A DNA stretch of 64,000 nucleotides, taken from contig NZ_LT629802.1 of the NCBI RefSeq assembly GCF_900106045.1, forward strand, positions 372,001-436,000. The letters are read 5' to 3'. The notes under the pieces were generated by a model. That model was not told where the DNA came from. It was given only the letters and a program-made list of their open reading frames with translations, and searched no databases. The DNA comes from Pseudomonas mucidolens (GTDB taxonomy: Bacteria; Pseudomonadota; Gammaproteobacteria; Pseudomonadales; Pseudomonadaceae). Both the position numbers and the translations under genes were made by a program. This document shows, in pieces, positions 1 to 7,714 of this stretch (position 1 is the stretch's first letter; every line of letters begins with the position of its first letter).

Positions 1-2
1 TT

Positions 3-713
3 GGTAAGATTGATGCGCGTGTAGACACCGCATTCAGTCAGTTCGCAACGTGGCGAAACAGCGTGCAAGCCAAGGATATTAATGGTCGTGCGCTATATAG
101 CCAGGAAATCGATCTAACTGATCTGCCCACTGACACGTTTTATCCTGTTTGGTGGAGAATGCCGGGTAATGACAATGGTGAGACAGAGGTGACGGTCTCT
201 CGTGTTTACAACCGCGACGCTGGCTTGGCCCCGTTTGGACAAGGAATTGTTCATATTGCAGGTCTCAATTTGCAAATGGAAGGGTGTGGGCATCTATGGA
301 GTGGCGATAGTAGTTTCCTTACAGTGAAACGAATCTCTCAAACTTACCGTGAAACGGCCCGTGGTGTTAGTTTGGGTATGATCTGTATTGCTCGATCTGT
401 TTCAGGTGTCAAACCTTTATATTCAGGTCTGAAGGATGGGCAAGTTACTCAAGCGTCGTCTTATTCCGGAGTCTATCTTCGAGGTGGATTGAGCTATACG
501 GTTAATAAGTCTTTTGCCGCGAGCGTGGATCATAGCCGCTTGGATAAAGAGGTTCCCATTGGGGAGAGCTCTCAAGGTGATTGGGAGATTCGTTGGTGCG
601 TCCGACCCTATCGTTTAGCTGATGCTGATGATGTGCTGGGTAAAACATTACCGGAGAGACGAATGGCGTACGCTTACGACAACGATAACATTTACGCCAA
701 GAAGGGGGTCTGA
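3..713 (+). CDS. R-tailocin tail fibre protein, 5'-truncated by window edge
   Basis: The reading frame is open from base 3, so the N-terminus lies outside the window. About 236 residues remain. Tail fibres bind the target-cell surface and set the killing spectrum of a tailocin. The call rests mainly on position: it is directly followed by a small chaperone-sized ORF and then sheath, tube and tape-measure genes, the R-pyocin order. The visible C-terminal part is rich in Ser, Tyr and Gly, with short polar stretches typical of beta-structured fibre tips. I recognise no named domain. Base composition is visibly more AT-rich than the sheath gene downstream, which fits exchange of a receptor-binding module. 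It could instead be a prophage fibre, but no head gene is in view. Confidence 0.7.
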   Translation, partial: GKIDARVDTAFSQFATWRNSVQAKDINGRALYSQEIDLTDLPTDTFYPVWWRMPGNDNGETEVTVSRVYNRDAGLAPFGQGIVHIAGLNLQMEGCGHLWSGDSSFLTVKRISQTYRETARGVSLGMICIARSVSGVKPLYSGLKDGQVTQASSYSGVYLRGGLSYTVNKSFAASVDHSRLDKEVPIGESSQGDWEIRWCVRPYRLADADDVLGKTLPERRMAYAYDNDNIYAKKGV

Positions 714-1016
714 ATGACAATTTTGATTCATACGGCGACAACGCCTGATGGTGAGCAATTGATCAATATCCCAGCGGATACTGTGATTCTCAAAACCCTT
801 GGCTTTTCGACTGAGCAAGCAGCGCAACTCTGTGTCGACGCCGCAAGAACCACACAGCTGGAAAATTCTCTCGCGGCGCGCCGAACCCTTTACGTGACCG
901 AGGCCGATCCGCTTTTCCTCGAATGGCAGTACGACGAGTCCCCTGAAAAAGAGAAGGCTTGGCGGGACAAGGTTGCTGAAATCAAAGCTCTTTATCCGTT
1001 GCCTGAGCGCATTTGA
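714..1016 (+). CDS. Probable tail fibre assembly chaperone (100 aa)
   Basis: The ATG follows the fibre stop codon with no gap, so the two genes are probably translationally coupled. The product is small and acidic. It has a C-terminal region (W-Q-Y-D-E...K-A-W-R-D-K-V) reminiscent of the charged, tryptophan-containing ends of phage fibre-assembly proteins that sit directly after fibre genes. In R-pyocins the gene after the fibre encodes a fibre-specific folding chaperone that must match it. That role is inferred from position and size, not from a motif I can name. Base composition is intermediate between the AT-rich fibre and the GC-rich sheath gene. Confidence 0.5.
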   Translation: MTILIHTATTPDGEQLINIPADTVILKTLGFSTEQAAQLCVDAARTTQLENSLAARRTLYVTEADPLFLEWQYDESPEKEKAWRDKVAEIKALYPLPERI

Positions 1017-1022
1017 AACCCA

Positions 1023-1042
1023 CCGCGAAAGCGGTTTTTTTT
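1023..1042 (+). terminator. Intrinsic terminator after the fibre module
   Basis: CCGC-GAAA-GCGG stem-loop followed directly by eight T residues, 7 bases after the fibre-chaperone stop codon. The stem is short but the loop is a stable GNRA-type tetraloop. Confidence 0.65.
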
Positions 1043-1051
1043 CGCCTCCCC

Positions 1052-1083
1052 AAAGCCCCTCCTGCAGGGGCTTTGGCGTTTTT
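1052..1083 (+). terminator. Second stem-loop before the sheath operon
   Basis: AAAGCCCCT...AGGGGCTTT, a nine-base-pair inverted repeat, followed by GGCG and five T residues. It lies just after the first terminator and before the Shine-Dalgarno GGAG at 1090-1093. Two hairpins in a row suggest that the fibre and sheath modules are transcribed at different levels. Confidence 0.5.
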
Positions 1084-1103
1084 ACACCCGGAGAATTTCC
1101 ATC

Positions 1104-1307
1104 ATGGCCAATCGCCAAACCTACACCGTCCTCATCCCGTTCCCCACCGGAGGTGGCCATTGGTCCACCGTCGGTCAGGAACTCGATCTGCTGGACGTCG
1201 AAGCATCTGCCTTGCGCACCGCCGGTCGTCTGCAGCTGACCAGCGTCCTGGATGCCGCCAACGACACCCACCCGGCCACGCAGGCCACCACCGAGAAGGC
1301 TGAATAA
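1104..1307 (+). CDS. Small conserved tailocin protein of unknown function (67 aa)
   Basis: ATG preceded by GGAG with 10-base spacing. The stop codon lies two bases before the sheath start, so it is co-transcribed with the sheath. The product starts MANRQTYTVLIPFPTGGGHW and ends in a Thr/Glu-rich tail. It has no membrane segment or signal peptide. I do not recognise the family. Its place immediately before the sheath gene in a tail cluster suggests a structural or assembly accessory, possibly a sheath-related minor protein, but nothing in the sequence shows a specific role. Confidence 0.6.
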   Translation: MANRQTYTVLIPFPTGGGHWSTVGQELDLLDVEASALRTAGRLQLTSVLDAANDTHPATQATTEKAE

Positions 1308-1309
1308 TC

Positions 1310-2476
1310 ATGGCTGAGGTTTTGAACTTCGAGCATAACGGCATCACCGTCAATGCCACTGAATCCCCCGAGGCCATGGGTGGCCTGGGTGACAACGTGA
1401 TCGGTCTGGTCGGCACCGCACCCAATGCGCATGCGTCGATCCCGAAAAATGCGCCATTCCGCATCAACAGTTTTACCACCCAGGCGTTGCTGGACCCGAG
1501 CGGTGCCGAGGCCGGCACACTGTTTCAGGCGGTGTACCAGATCCTCAAAGTGGTCAAGGTGCCGGTTTACGTGGTGATCGTCGAAGAAGGCGCCACTCCG
1601 GCCGACACGATCAACAATGTGATCGGCGGCAACGAGCCGGTCACCGGCCGCAAACTGGGCCTCGCCGCCCTGAGCAGCGTCCCCGAGGACCTGACCATCA
1701 TCGGCGCTCCAGGCTTTACCGGCAGCAAGGCGGTGGCCGGTGAGTTCGCGTCCTTCGGCAAGCGCATCAAGGCTCGTGTGGTACTGGATGGCAAAGATGC
1801 CGCGGTCGCCGACCAAGTGACTTACAGCGGTGAGTTGGGCGGCGCGGACCTCGGTTTCGACCGTTGCCTGCTGGTGCACAACATGCCGTCGGTGTACTCC
1901 AAGGCGGCCAAGAAAAACGTGTTCCTGGCGCCGTCGTCGCTGGCCATCGCCGCGTTGGCCAAGGTCAAGCAATGGGAAAGCCCGGGCAATCAAGTGACCT
2001 TCGCCGAGGATGTGTCCCGCGTGGTCGAGTACAACATCCTCGACACCTCCACCGAAGGCGACTTGCTCAACCGCTACGGCGTGAGCTATTACGCCCGCAC
2101 CATCCTGGGAGGCTTCTCGCTGCTGGGCAACCGCTCCATCACCGGTAAGTTCATCAGCTACATCGGCCTGGAAGACGCCATCAGCCGCAAACTGGTCAAG
2201 GCCGGCCAGAAGGCCATGGCGCATAACCTGACCAAGTCGTTCATGGATCAGGAGGTCAAGCGTATCAACGACTGGCTGCAAACCCTGGTCGCCGACGAAA
2301 CCATTCCTGGCGGCAGCGTGTACTTGCACCCGGAACTCAACAGCGTCGAGAAGTACAAGAACGGCACCTGGTTCATCGTCATCGACTACGGCCGCTATGC
2401 GCCGAACGAACACATGGTTTATCAACTCAACGCCCGCGATGAAATCATCGAGCAGTTCCTGGAGGACGTTCTCTAA
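1310..2476 (+). CDS. Contractile tail sheath protein
   Basis: 388 residues, the size of the R-pyocin and P2-type (gpFI) sheath. The protein forms the contractile outer cylinder around the tube and stores the energy that drives the tube through the target outer membrane. It begins with the typical sheath N-terminus (F-E-H-N-G-I-T-V) and has a conserved C-terminal domain (about residues 270-385) with W-F-I-V-I-D-Y-G-R-Y-A-P, which polymerises with neighbouring subunits. The start is a clear ATG two bases after the upstream ORF. Its stop codon overlaps the ATG of the tube gene by one base. It shares GC content and codon use with the core genome. Confidence 0.93.
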   Translation: MAEVLNFEHNGITVNATESPEAMGGLGDNVIGLVGTAPNAHASIPKNAPFRINSFTTQALLDPSGAEAGTLFQAVYQILKVVKVPVYVVIVEEGATPADTINNVIGGNEPVTGRKLGLAALSSVPEDLTIIGAPGFTGSKAVAGEFASFGKRIKARVVLDGKDAAVADQVTYSGELGGADLGFDRCLLVHNMPSVYSKAAKKNVFLAPSSLAIAALAKVKQWESPGNQVTFAEDVSRVVEYNILDTSTEGDLLNRYGVSYYARTILGGFSLLGNRSITGKFISYIGLEDAISRKLVKAGQKAMAHNLTKSFMDQEVKRINDWLQTLVADETIPGGSVYLHPELNSVEKYKNGTWFIVIDYGRYAPNEHMVYQLNARDEIIEQFLEDVL

Positions 2477-2982
2477 TGTTTACCAACCGAGTCAGACAGG
2501 CCATTGCGGCCACCCTCCAAGGCCTGCCGTTGTCGGCGACGGTGGAAGAATTCACTCCACCGAAGATCGAGTTCGACATGGAACCCATGTCCGGCGGGCG
2601 TTTCATCGCCGAGGAAATGGCCAAGAGCGGCAAGGTGCTCGGGGCTACCCTGGTGTTGCAAGGCGCCGGTCCGGAAATCATGCTGGCCCTGGGCGTTCGC
2701 TTGGGTGAAGACATCCTGCTGAACGTGCGTGAAGCGGGCCAGGACCAGGATGGCAAGACCTTCTTCACCTATCACACCGTCGGCGGCAAGCTCAAATCCC
2801 TGACCGAAGCCAAGCTGAAGATGGGCGACAAGGCCACCACCACCCTGGAGCTTTCCTGCCGCACCTACAACCGCCTGGACAATGGCGTGCCGGTGATCGA
2901 CATCGACGTGCGCACGCAGAAATTCATGCTCAACGGCGTCGACATCCTTGGTGATGCCCGGCGTGCGGTGCTGATGCCGTAA
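2476..2982 (+). CDS. Tail tube protein (gpFII family)
   Basis: 168 residues, as expected for the P2 gpFII/R-pyocin tube subunit. It stacks in rings inside the sheath to form the rigid tube. It shows the typical layout of an N-terminal segment on receptor-side surfaces (P-P-K-I-E-F-D-M-E-P-M-S-G-G-R) and a central beta barrel. Its ATG overlaps the sheath stop codon, consistent with matched production of the two most abundant tail proteins. A strong intrinsic terminator follows within 20 bases, separating it from the low-copy assembly genes downstream. Confidence 0.92.
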   Translation: MFTNRVRQAIAATLQGLPLSATVEEFTPPKIEFDMEPMSGGRFIAEEMAKSGKVLGATLVLQGAGPEIMLALGVRLGEDILLNVREAGQDQDGKTFFTYHTVGGKLKSLTEAKLKMGDKATTTLELSCRTYNRLDNGVPVIDIDVRTQKFMLNGVDILGDARRAVLMP

Positions 2983-2995
2983 GGCTGCCGAAGAT

Positions 2996-3038
2996 CCAGT
3001 GCGGGCACCGCCAATGTGGCTGCCCGCACTGGTTTTTT
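2996..3038 (+). terminator. Strong intrinsic terminator after the tube gene
   Basis: CCAGTGCGGGCA...TGCCCGCACTGG is a perfect 12-bp stem followed by six T residues. It lies inside the tail cluster, between tube and tail chaperone, so it probably reduces transcription of the assembly genes relative to sheath and tube. Confidence 0.85.
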
Positions 3039-3075
3039 GACGTTTTGGATTGTCGTTTATCAAGGAATTGACCTT

Positions 3076-3657
3076 ATGGCCTGGATGCCTCCACTTCACC
3101 TTTTGCTGTCCCCGATCACCGCCGACAGCGGCGTCACGATCGAGCAGATTCAACTCAAACCGATGTTCTACGCGCCGCAAAAAGAAGCCCTTGCCCGTGC
3201 CGGTGACGATGAAGACGAGCAGTTCTTCGAGCTGGCGAAACTCGCGACCGGTCTGTCGGAAAAGGAACTCGACCAACTCAAGCGTCCGGACTACGTGAGC
3301 ATTGCCCAGTACGTACATGACATGTCAACGCGTCCGGCATCGTTCTTCCTGGAGGACGCGGGTGAAGGTCGCGAGTCCCTGACCCGCGAACAGGTGCAAT
3401 TGCTGCTGCCGCTCGAAGTCGCCGGCCGCACGCTGACCGAGTTGTCCCTGGAAATGCCCGCCCTGCGCGCCACCAAAGTGATGAAAAAACTCACCACGGC
3501 CAAGGAACGCGCCGAGTTCATCACCTCCCACTGCAGCGGCCTGATGATTCCCGATCTTGCAGGCTTGAGCGTGCCCGACTGGACCGAATTGCAGGAGCGG
3601 ATCGACGATTTTTTAAACCAGCCGGCGGCCTTCTTTCGGAGCGCGACATCGACGTAA
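3076..3657 (+). CDS. Tail assembly chaperone, short (zero-frame) product
   Basis: The ATG at 3076 has AAGGA at 3062-3066; in-frame codons upstream fall in the terminator loop and lack a ribosome site. The product is 193 residues. It contains the tail-assembly domain seen in R-pyocin PA0624-like proteins and is functionally equivalent to P2 gpE/lambda gpG. Such proteins coat the tape measure and recruit tube subunits, and are not part of the finished particle. It sits between tube and tape measure, the invariant place for this pair. Near its 3' end a slippery T-TTT-TTA directs a fraction of ribosomes into the -1 frame to make the longer product. Confidence 0.85.
   Translation: MAWMPPLHLLLSPITADSGVTIEQIQLKPMFYAPQKEALARAGDDEDEQFFELAKLATGLSEKELDQLKRPDYVSIAQYVHDMSTRPASFFLEDAGEGRESLTREQVQLLLPLEVAGRTLTELSLEMPALRATKVMKKLTTAKERAEFITSHCSGLMIPDLAGLSVPDWTELQERIDDFLNQPAAFFRSATST
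3609..3615 (+). other. Programmed -1 ribosomal frameshift site
   Basis: T TTT TTA is in exact X-XXY-YYZ phase with the reading frame of the chaperone gene (codons GAT TTT TTA AAC). Slipping one base back joins an open -1 frame that runs to the TAG at 3777. This arrangement is known for tail chaperone pairs of lambda (G/GT) and P2 (E/E'). Confidence 0.85.
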
Positions 3658-3779
3658 TCCTCGACGTCGTGCCGCTGATTTATTCAGTCAGCGAAACGGA
3701 AATCCTTGATTGGGACGCCGGTAAAGCATTGCGCCGCTACGACATTGCGATCACTCGCCTTGGCGTCAAACAGGAGTAG
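3612..3779 (+). CDS. Frameshift extension of the tail assembly chaperone (E'-like)
   Basis: This is the -1 frame downstream of the slippery site. Translation after the slip gives K-P-A-G-G-L-L-S-E-R-D-I-D and continues with about 50 well-formed residues (V-V-P-L-I-Y-S-V...R-L-G-V-K-Q-E) before TAG, seven bases from the tape-measure ATG. Without the frameshift this stretch would have no ribosome site or start codon. In related phages the extension domain contacts the tube protein while the shared N-terminal domain binds the tape measure. Full-length fusion: 3076-3779 with a one-base backward slip. Confidence 0.8.
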   Translation, partial: FKPAGGLLSERDIDVILDVVPLIYSVSETEILDWDAGKALRRYDIAITRLGVKQE

Positions 3780-3785
3780 AGCGGG

Positions 3786-5528
3786 ATGCAAGAAAACTAT
3801 TCGCTCATCTATGTCGCGGCCAGGGATGGCCGGCTCGGCAGTGGTGAGAATGCCGATATCAGTCACATTGGCTCGTCACAACCGCTCACCGGGGTCTCGG
3901 CTTTGGACCCGGTTCAGCCAGCACCGTCGGGGCTGAACCTGCGGAATGTGGGGCTCGAACTGAATGGATTGACGCTGTCCCTGGGGCTGCTGCGCAGTCA
4001 TCTGGATGCGCTCAACACACGGCTGTCAGTGCTCAACGCATTCGATGCCCGTCCTGTGAAAGCCGAAGAGCGTGCCGACAGCAGGCTTTCAGACGAGCAT
4101 AAGGACAACACCGGAGAATCGCCGGTCGTCGCGGTGGACCTGCGTCTGACCCGCGAAGCCATGACCCTGGGTGATGGACCGATTTTTGATCTGGCAGGTG
4201 CGCTTCGGCATTCAGACGCCAAGCTGTCTCTTAGCGAGGCCAACACTTCCGAGTCGTCGATTAAGCTCAAGCGAGACGAATACAGCGAGAGCAAGACACG
4301 CCTTTCCAACACCCTTGGGGCTGCATCGGTATGGCTGGAAGCGCCTTCGCTCACCGTGAAGACTGCTGTGGTCGAAGGTATCAACACCCTGGCAAGCCGG
4401 TCGCCGGCAGCGGCTGACGCGGTCAAAACCGTTGGCGCGGTGGCGCCCTCTGTCACCTTTCTCGCTTCCGAAGCCGTCTCTGGGCTGTGGGACACGATCA
4501 AATCACGGGTCTCGGGCAACCTCATCGACAGGGCTGCCGCCAAACTGGGCGGGCCGCTCGGCGAGCTGCTCAAGGAGAATAAGGGTAAGGATGCGTCGTG
4601 TTGCTGCCCGGATAGCACTAAGCGTAGCGCGCTGGATAGCGCAACTGCGCGGTTGCCCGAGAGCGTTGGCGACACCGTCAGGAAGAAGGGCAAGGCGCGT
4701 TCCCCTGGCAAGCTGCAACCCCGGCGCGTCGGGCTGCCCAAGCCGAACAGGCCGGCACAGTCGCGGCTGCCTGCGCAGGCCGCACAGCCTGCGCGCACCG
4801 GTAAACGATCCGACCTGAACCTGTATCCGCGCATGGAGCGAGTCGAGCGTGCACCTGCGCTCACTATCAAGGGCGAGCCGTTGCCGCCGTTTTCGCAAAC
4901 GTCCGCCGCTCGGGCCGCGGGCGGTTTGCCTGGCAGTGCATTCGCGCCGTCCATGGCGCCACCTGCGAGCAACGTGGTGGCCCGCCGTGGGGCTAAGGGA
5001 CTGGCAACGGGATTGTCGGGTGCCATGAGCCGCTTGGAATCCGTCGCTACGCGGCGGTTTACCCCGTTGCGCGTCGCGACGGCGACGATGGAGGCCGTAC
5101 AGGGCGTGCGCGACGGCGACATGCGCGCTGTCAGTAGCGGCCTTGGCACGGCGGGTGGCGCCTGGGCCGGCGCGTCTGCCGGTGCGGCGCTCGGCACGTT
5201 GATTTTCCCCGGCGTCGGCACCGCTGTGGGTGGCGCGTTGGGCGGGCTGCTGGGCAGTGAGGCCGGCGCATGGATGGGCGACCAACTCGGCGGCCTGGTT
5301 GATCGCCTGCGCTCCCCCGAAGAGGTCGGCACACAGCTGACCAGCGCGCCAGCGGATAACCGGCAGATCAACTTCGCGCCGGTTATCCAGATCAGCGGCC
5401 AGGCCCCGGCGAGCGCCCAGGAGCTGGCGAATCTGGTGATTCAAACCCTGCAGAACCAATGTATGCCGATGCTGACCGATTCACTGGCGGTCCGGCGCAA
5501 TGCAGCACTGACCGATGGAGGTGATTAA
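3786..5528 (+). CDS. Tail tape measure protein
   Basis: 580 residues, the largest protein of the tail cluster, placed directly after the tail chaperones as in all long-tailed phages. It sets tail length and later exits through the tube. Features visible: a low-complexity, Ala/Ser/Lys-rich first half with predicted helices, a Pro-rich linker near residues 300-380, and a glycine-zipper hydrophobic stretch around residues 450-500 (repeats of G-x-x-x-G with A-G-A-S-A-G-A-A-L-G), likely the membrane-inserting part. At about 1.5 angstrom per residue it would specify a short tail near 90 nm. The stop codon overlaps the next ATG. Confidence 0.85.
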   Translation: MQENYSLIYVAARDGRLGSGENADISHIGSSQPLTGVSALDPVQPAPSGLNLRNVGLELNGLTLSLGLLRSHLDALNTRLSVLNAFDARPVKAEERADSRLSDEHKDNTGESPVVAVDLRLTREAMTLGDGPIFDLAGALRHSDAKLSLSEANTSESSIKLKRDEYSESKTRLSNTLGAASVWLEAPSLTVKTAVVEGINTLASRSPAAADAVKTVGAVAPSVTFLASEAVSGLWDTIKSRVSGNLIDRAAAKLGGPLGELLKENKGKDASCCCPDSTKRSALDSATARLPESVGDTVRKKGKARSPGKLQPRRVGLPKPNRPAQSRLPAQAAQPARTGKRSDLNLYPRMERVERAPALTIKGEPLPPFSQTSAARAAGGLPGSAFAPSMAPPASNVVARRGAKGLATGLSGAMSRLESVATRRFTPLRVATATMEAVQGVRDGDMRAVSSGLGTAGGAWAGASAGAALGTLIFPGVGTAVGGALGGLLGSEAGAWMGDQLGGLVDRLRSPEEVGTQLTSAPADNRQINFAPVIQISGQAPASAQELANLVIQTLQNQCMPMLTDSLAVRRNAALTDGGD

Positions 5529-5911
5529 TGCGGCAGCAGATGGTATTGGGCAGTTTCATTTTCGGGCTGTCGCGAGGTTTTGCTTATTCCACGCTCCAGC
5601 GCAGCAGTGATGGGGGCTGGGCCAATCTGGAGATTGTCGCCAGCAAACCCCAGTCGCGACAGAACGGCCAGAAACTGGAAAAGCTGACCTTTGGTGGCGG
5701 CGCCATGGCCGCGGTGGGCATGCAGCGGCTGGATGAATTGCGTGCCCTGCAGGACGCGCGGGCACCGTTGCCGCTGGTGGATGGCATTGGGCGTAACTGG
5801 GGGTTGTGGCGCATCGTCGCGGTGACAGAGAGTCAGGCCAATGTGATCGATGACGGCACCGCCATGCTGATCAAGTGGAGCTTGGTGCTGGAGGAGTTCG
5901 TCAATGCGTAG
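5528..5911 (+). CDS. Tail protein, gpU family
   Basis: 127 residues, matching P2 gpU and the equivalent R-pyocin protein. The family is a small basal tail/terminator protein that acts after the tape measure is in place. The N-terminus M-V-L-G-S-F-I-F-G-L and the W-G-L-W-R-I-V-A-V motif are characteristic. It overlaps the tape-measure stop codon by one base and the next gene by eight bases, so it is part of a tightly coupled run U-X-D. Confidence 0.85.
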   Translation: MRQQMVLGSFIFGLSRGFAYSTLQRSSDGGWANLEIVASKPQSRQNGQKLEKLTFGGGAMAAVGMQRLDELRALQDARAPLPLVDGIGRNWGLWRIVAVTESQANVIDDGTAMLIKWSLVLEEFVNA

Positions 5912-6116
5912 AGTTCGGAGTATTGCCGGTGATTCGGTCAACCTGCTGCTTTACCGCGAGCTGGGTCGTTGTGATGACGCTGCCGAGGAAACCCTCTGGC
6001 GGCTGAATCCTGGCCTCGCCGAGCACGGTCCGGTGTTGCCGGCGGGGATCTGGGTGATTGTGCCCGAAATGGAGGCGCGGCCCGGCGCTGCGCGTCCGGT
6101 TTCGGCCTGGGATTAA
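5904..6116 (+). CDS. Tail protein, gpX family (LysM-like)
   Basis: 70 residues. P2 gpX-type proteins are small baseplate-hub components with a LysM-like peptidoglycan-binding fold. Seen here: an N-terminal R-S-I-A-G-D-S-V-N-L-L and a terminal L-P-A-G-I-W-V-I-V-P motif, both typical of the LysM beta-alpha-alpha-beta unit (start 'GDTL/S', end 'hPxG..hhhP'). The ATG lies within the end of the gpU gene, and the gpD gene follows after nine bases. Confidence 0.85.
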   Translation: MRRVRSIAGDSVNLLLYRELGRCDDAAEETLWRLNPGLAEHGPVLPAGIWVIVPEMEARPGAARPVSAWD

Positions 6117-6125
6117 GGAGGCGTC

Positions 6126-7136
6126 ATGGCAATGGGATTTACCCCGACCGTGGAAATCTACGGGGCCAACGGGGCGTTGATCAATCCACGATTGATGCAG
6201 TGGAAGCACACTGACGCGGCCGGGATCGAGTCCGATCGGCTGGAATTGACCATCAATATTGAGGGACTCGAAGGCCTGCCCAGCCTGGGTGGCAAAATCG
6301 GCTTGCGCGTGGGTTACCTGGAATCGGGCCTGGTGGAAAAAGGCGAATTCGTCATTACCCAAAGAACCCCTTACCTGTTTCCCATGCGCCTCGCTATCGT
6401 CGCGACGGCAGCACCGTTCAGCGTGGCTGACCAAAGCGGTTATCGGCAGCGCCGCTCCGCCAGCCACGGGCCCACGACCCTGGGCGCGCTGTTTCGCCAA
6501 CTGGCGACGCGGCACGGGTTTTCGCCCCGCGTAGCGCCTGCGCTGGACGGGATTTCGATACCTCACATCGACCAGTCCAACGAAACCGACATGGGCTTTA
6601 TCACCCGGCTCGCCAGGCGCTACAACGCGGTGACCAAACCGGTCAATGAGCTGTACGTGCTGGCTGAAAGTGGTCAGGTCAAGTCGCTCTCGGGCCAGCA
6701 ATTGCCGGATGTGCGGCTGTCGATAACCGACGATAACCGCCCCAGCGAACAGGCGTTTATCAGCGCCAGAATCGATGAACAAGCCCGCGCGAAATATCAG
6801 GGCTGCCGTGTCAGTTGGTGGGATGCGGCAGCTTCTCGGCAGCGGGTGGTCGAGGTCGGTATCGCGCCGTTCAAGACCTTGCGCCAGCGTTCTCAGAATG
6901 CCGACGAGGCACGCGCCGTAGCCGAGGGTGAGCTGCGGCGCGTGGGGCGTGAAGGGCTGACGATAGCGATTGATTGCCCTGGCAATCCGTTGTTGTCTGC
7001 GGAAGGGCTGTTGCTGCTGGATGAAACCTGGCCGGGGTATATGCAGGGGCGGTGGTCGATTGACAAGGTGACGCACTCCGGCGACCCGACGGCCGGCTAT
7101 CGCAGTTCGATCATGGCCAGGGGATTGGCTTCCTGA
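6126..7136 (+). CDS. Baseplate hub protein, gpD (late control D) family
   Basis: 336 residues, the expected size. P2 gpD-like proteins form the trimeric hub that links tube and spike, structurally related to T4 gp27. The N-terminal region resembles the gp27-like barrel (P-T-V-E-I-Y-G-A-N-G-A-L-I-N-P-R), and the C-terminal part carries W-S-I-D-K-V-T-H, commonly seen near the end of this family. The name 'late control' comes from P2 nomenclature; no regulatory activity is implied. AAGGAG precedes the ATG. It closes the structural part of the cluster before the lysis genes. Confidence 0.9.
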   Translation: MAMGFTPTVEIYGANGALINPRLMQWKHTDAAGIESDRLELTINIEGLEGLPSLGGKIGLRVGYLESGLVEKGEFVITQRTPYLFPMRLAIVATAAPFSVADQSGYRQRRSASHGPTTLGALFRQLATRHGFSPRVAPALDGISIPHIDQSNETDMGFITRLARRYNAVTKPVNELYVLAESGQVKSLSGQQLPDVRLSITDDNRPSEQAFISARIDEQARAKYQGCRVSWWDAAASRQRVVEVGIAPFKTLRQRSQNADEARAVAEGELRRVGREGLTIAIDCPGNPLLSAEGLLLLDETWPGYMQGRWSIDKVTHSGDPTAGYRSSIMARGLAS

Positions 7137-7153
7137 GTAGACGGAGATTGAGG

Positions 7154-7714
7154 ATGATGACACTCGCGCAACTGCAACAGATTCTACCCAACGCCCGCTC
7201 CCAAGCGGGCGTTTTCATATCCGCGCTGAACGCGGCAATGCTGCACTATCAGATCACCGCGCCCCCGCGCATGGCTGCGTTCGTCGCCCAGATCGGTCAC
7301 GAATCCGGTGAGCTGCGCTATGTGCGTGAACTGGGCGGCGATCGCTACCTGAGCAAATACGACACGGGGACCTTGGCCGCGCGTCTGGGCAACACCCCGG
7401 AAGCTGATGGTGACGGCCAGAAATATCGTGGTCGTGGGCTGATTCAGATCACCGGCCGGCGTAATTATCGGGTGTGCAGCCAGGCGTTGTTTGGCGATGA
7501 TCGCCTGCTGTTTTTCCCAGAGTTGCTGGAGCAGCCGCAATGGGCGGCCGAATCCGCCGCCTGGTTCTGGAAAAGCAATGGTCTGAATGAGCTGGCCGAC
7601 AAGGATCAGTTCACCACGATCACTCGCCGTATCAACGGCGGGGTCAACGGCCTGGAGCACCGGTTGCAATTGTGGGCGCGGGCGAGGGCGGTACTGTGCG
7701 TTTCTTCGAGTTGA
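7154..7714 (+). CDS. GH19 chitinase-like endolysin of the tailocin
   Basis: 186 residues from ATG 7154 (GGAG at 7143-7146); a TTG at 7148 is too close to the ribosome site. The enzyme cleaves cell-wall glycan so that tailocins are released by lysis of the producer. It shows the glycoside hydrolase family 19 arrangement: I-G-H-E-S-G-E-L with the catalytic Glu near residue 50, then Y-R-G-R-G-L-I-Q-I-T-G-R-x-N-Y and a C-terminal T-R-R-I-N-G-G. There is no signal peptide, so it would need a holin or another membrane event for export; no holin is obvious in this window. The spanin gene begins inside its last 19 bases. Confidence 0.88.
   Translation: MMTLAQLQQILPNARSQAGVFISALNAAMLHYQITAPPRMAAFVAQIGHESGELRYVRELGGDRYLSKYDTGTLAARLGNTPEADGDGQKYRGRGLIQITGRRNYRVCSQALFGDDRLLFFPELLEQPQWAAESAAWFWKSNGLNELADKDQFTTITRRINGGVNGLEHRLQLWARARAVLCVSSS

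Noticed and set aside
3998-5371. 457-codon open frame on the minus strand across the tape-measure gene
   Set aside because: Antisense shadow of a GC-rich gene: the product is Ser/Arg/Pro-rich with no domain, and the plus-strand tape-measure gene has the right context and coupling.
7148-7153. TTG start for the endolysin
   Set aside because: Only one base from the ribosome-binding sequence; ATG 7154 has correct spacing.
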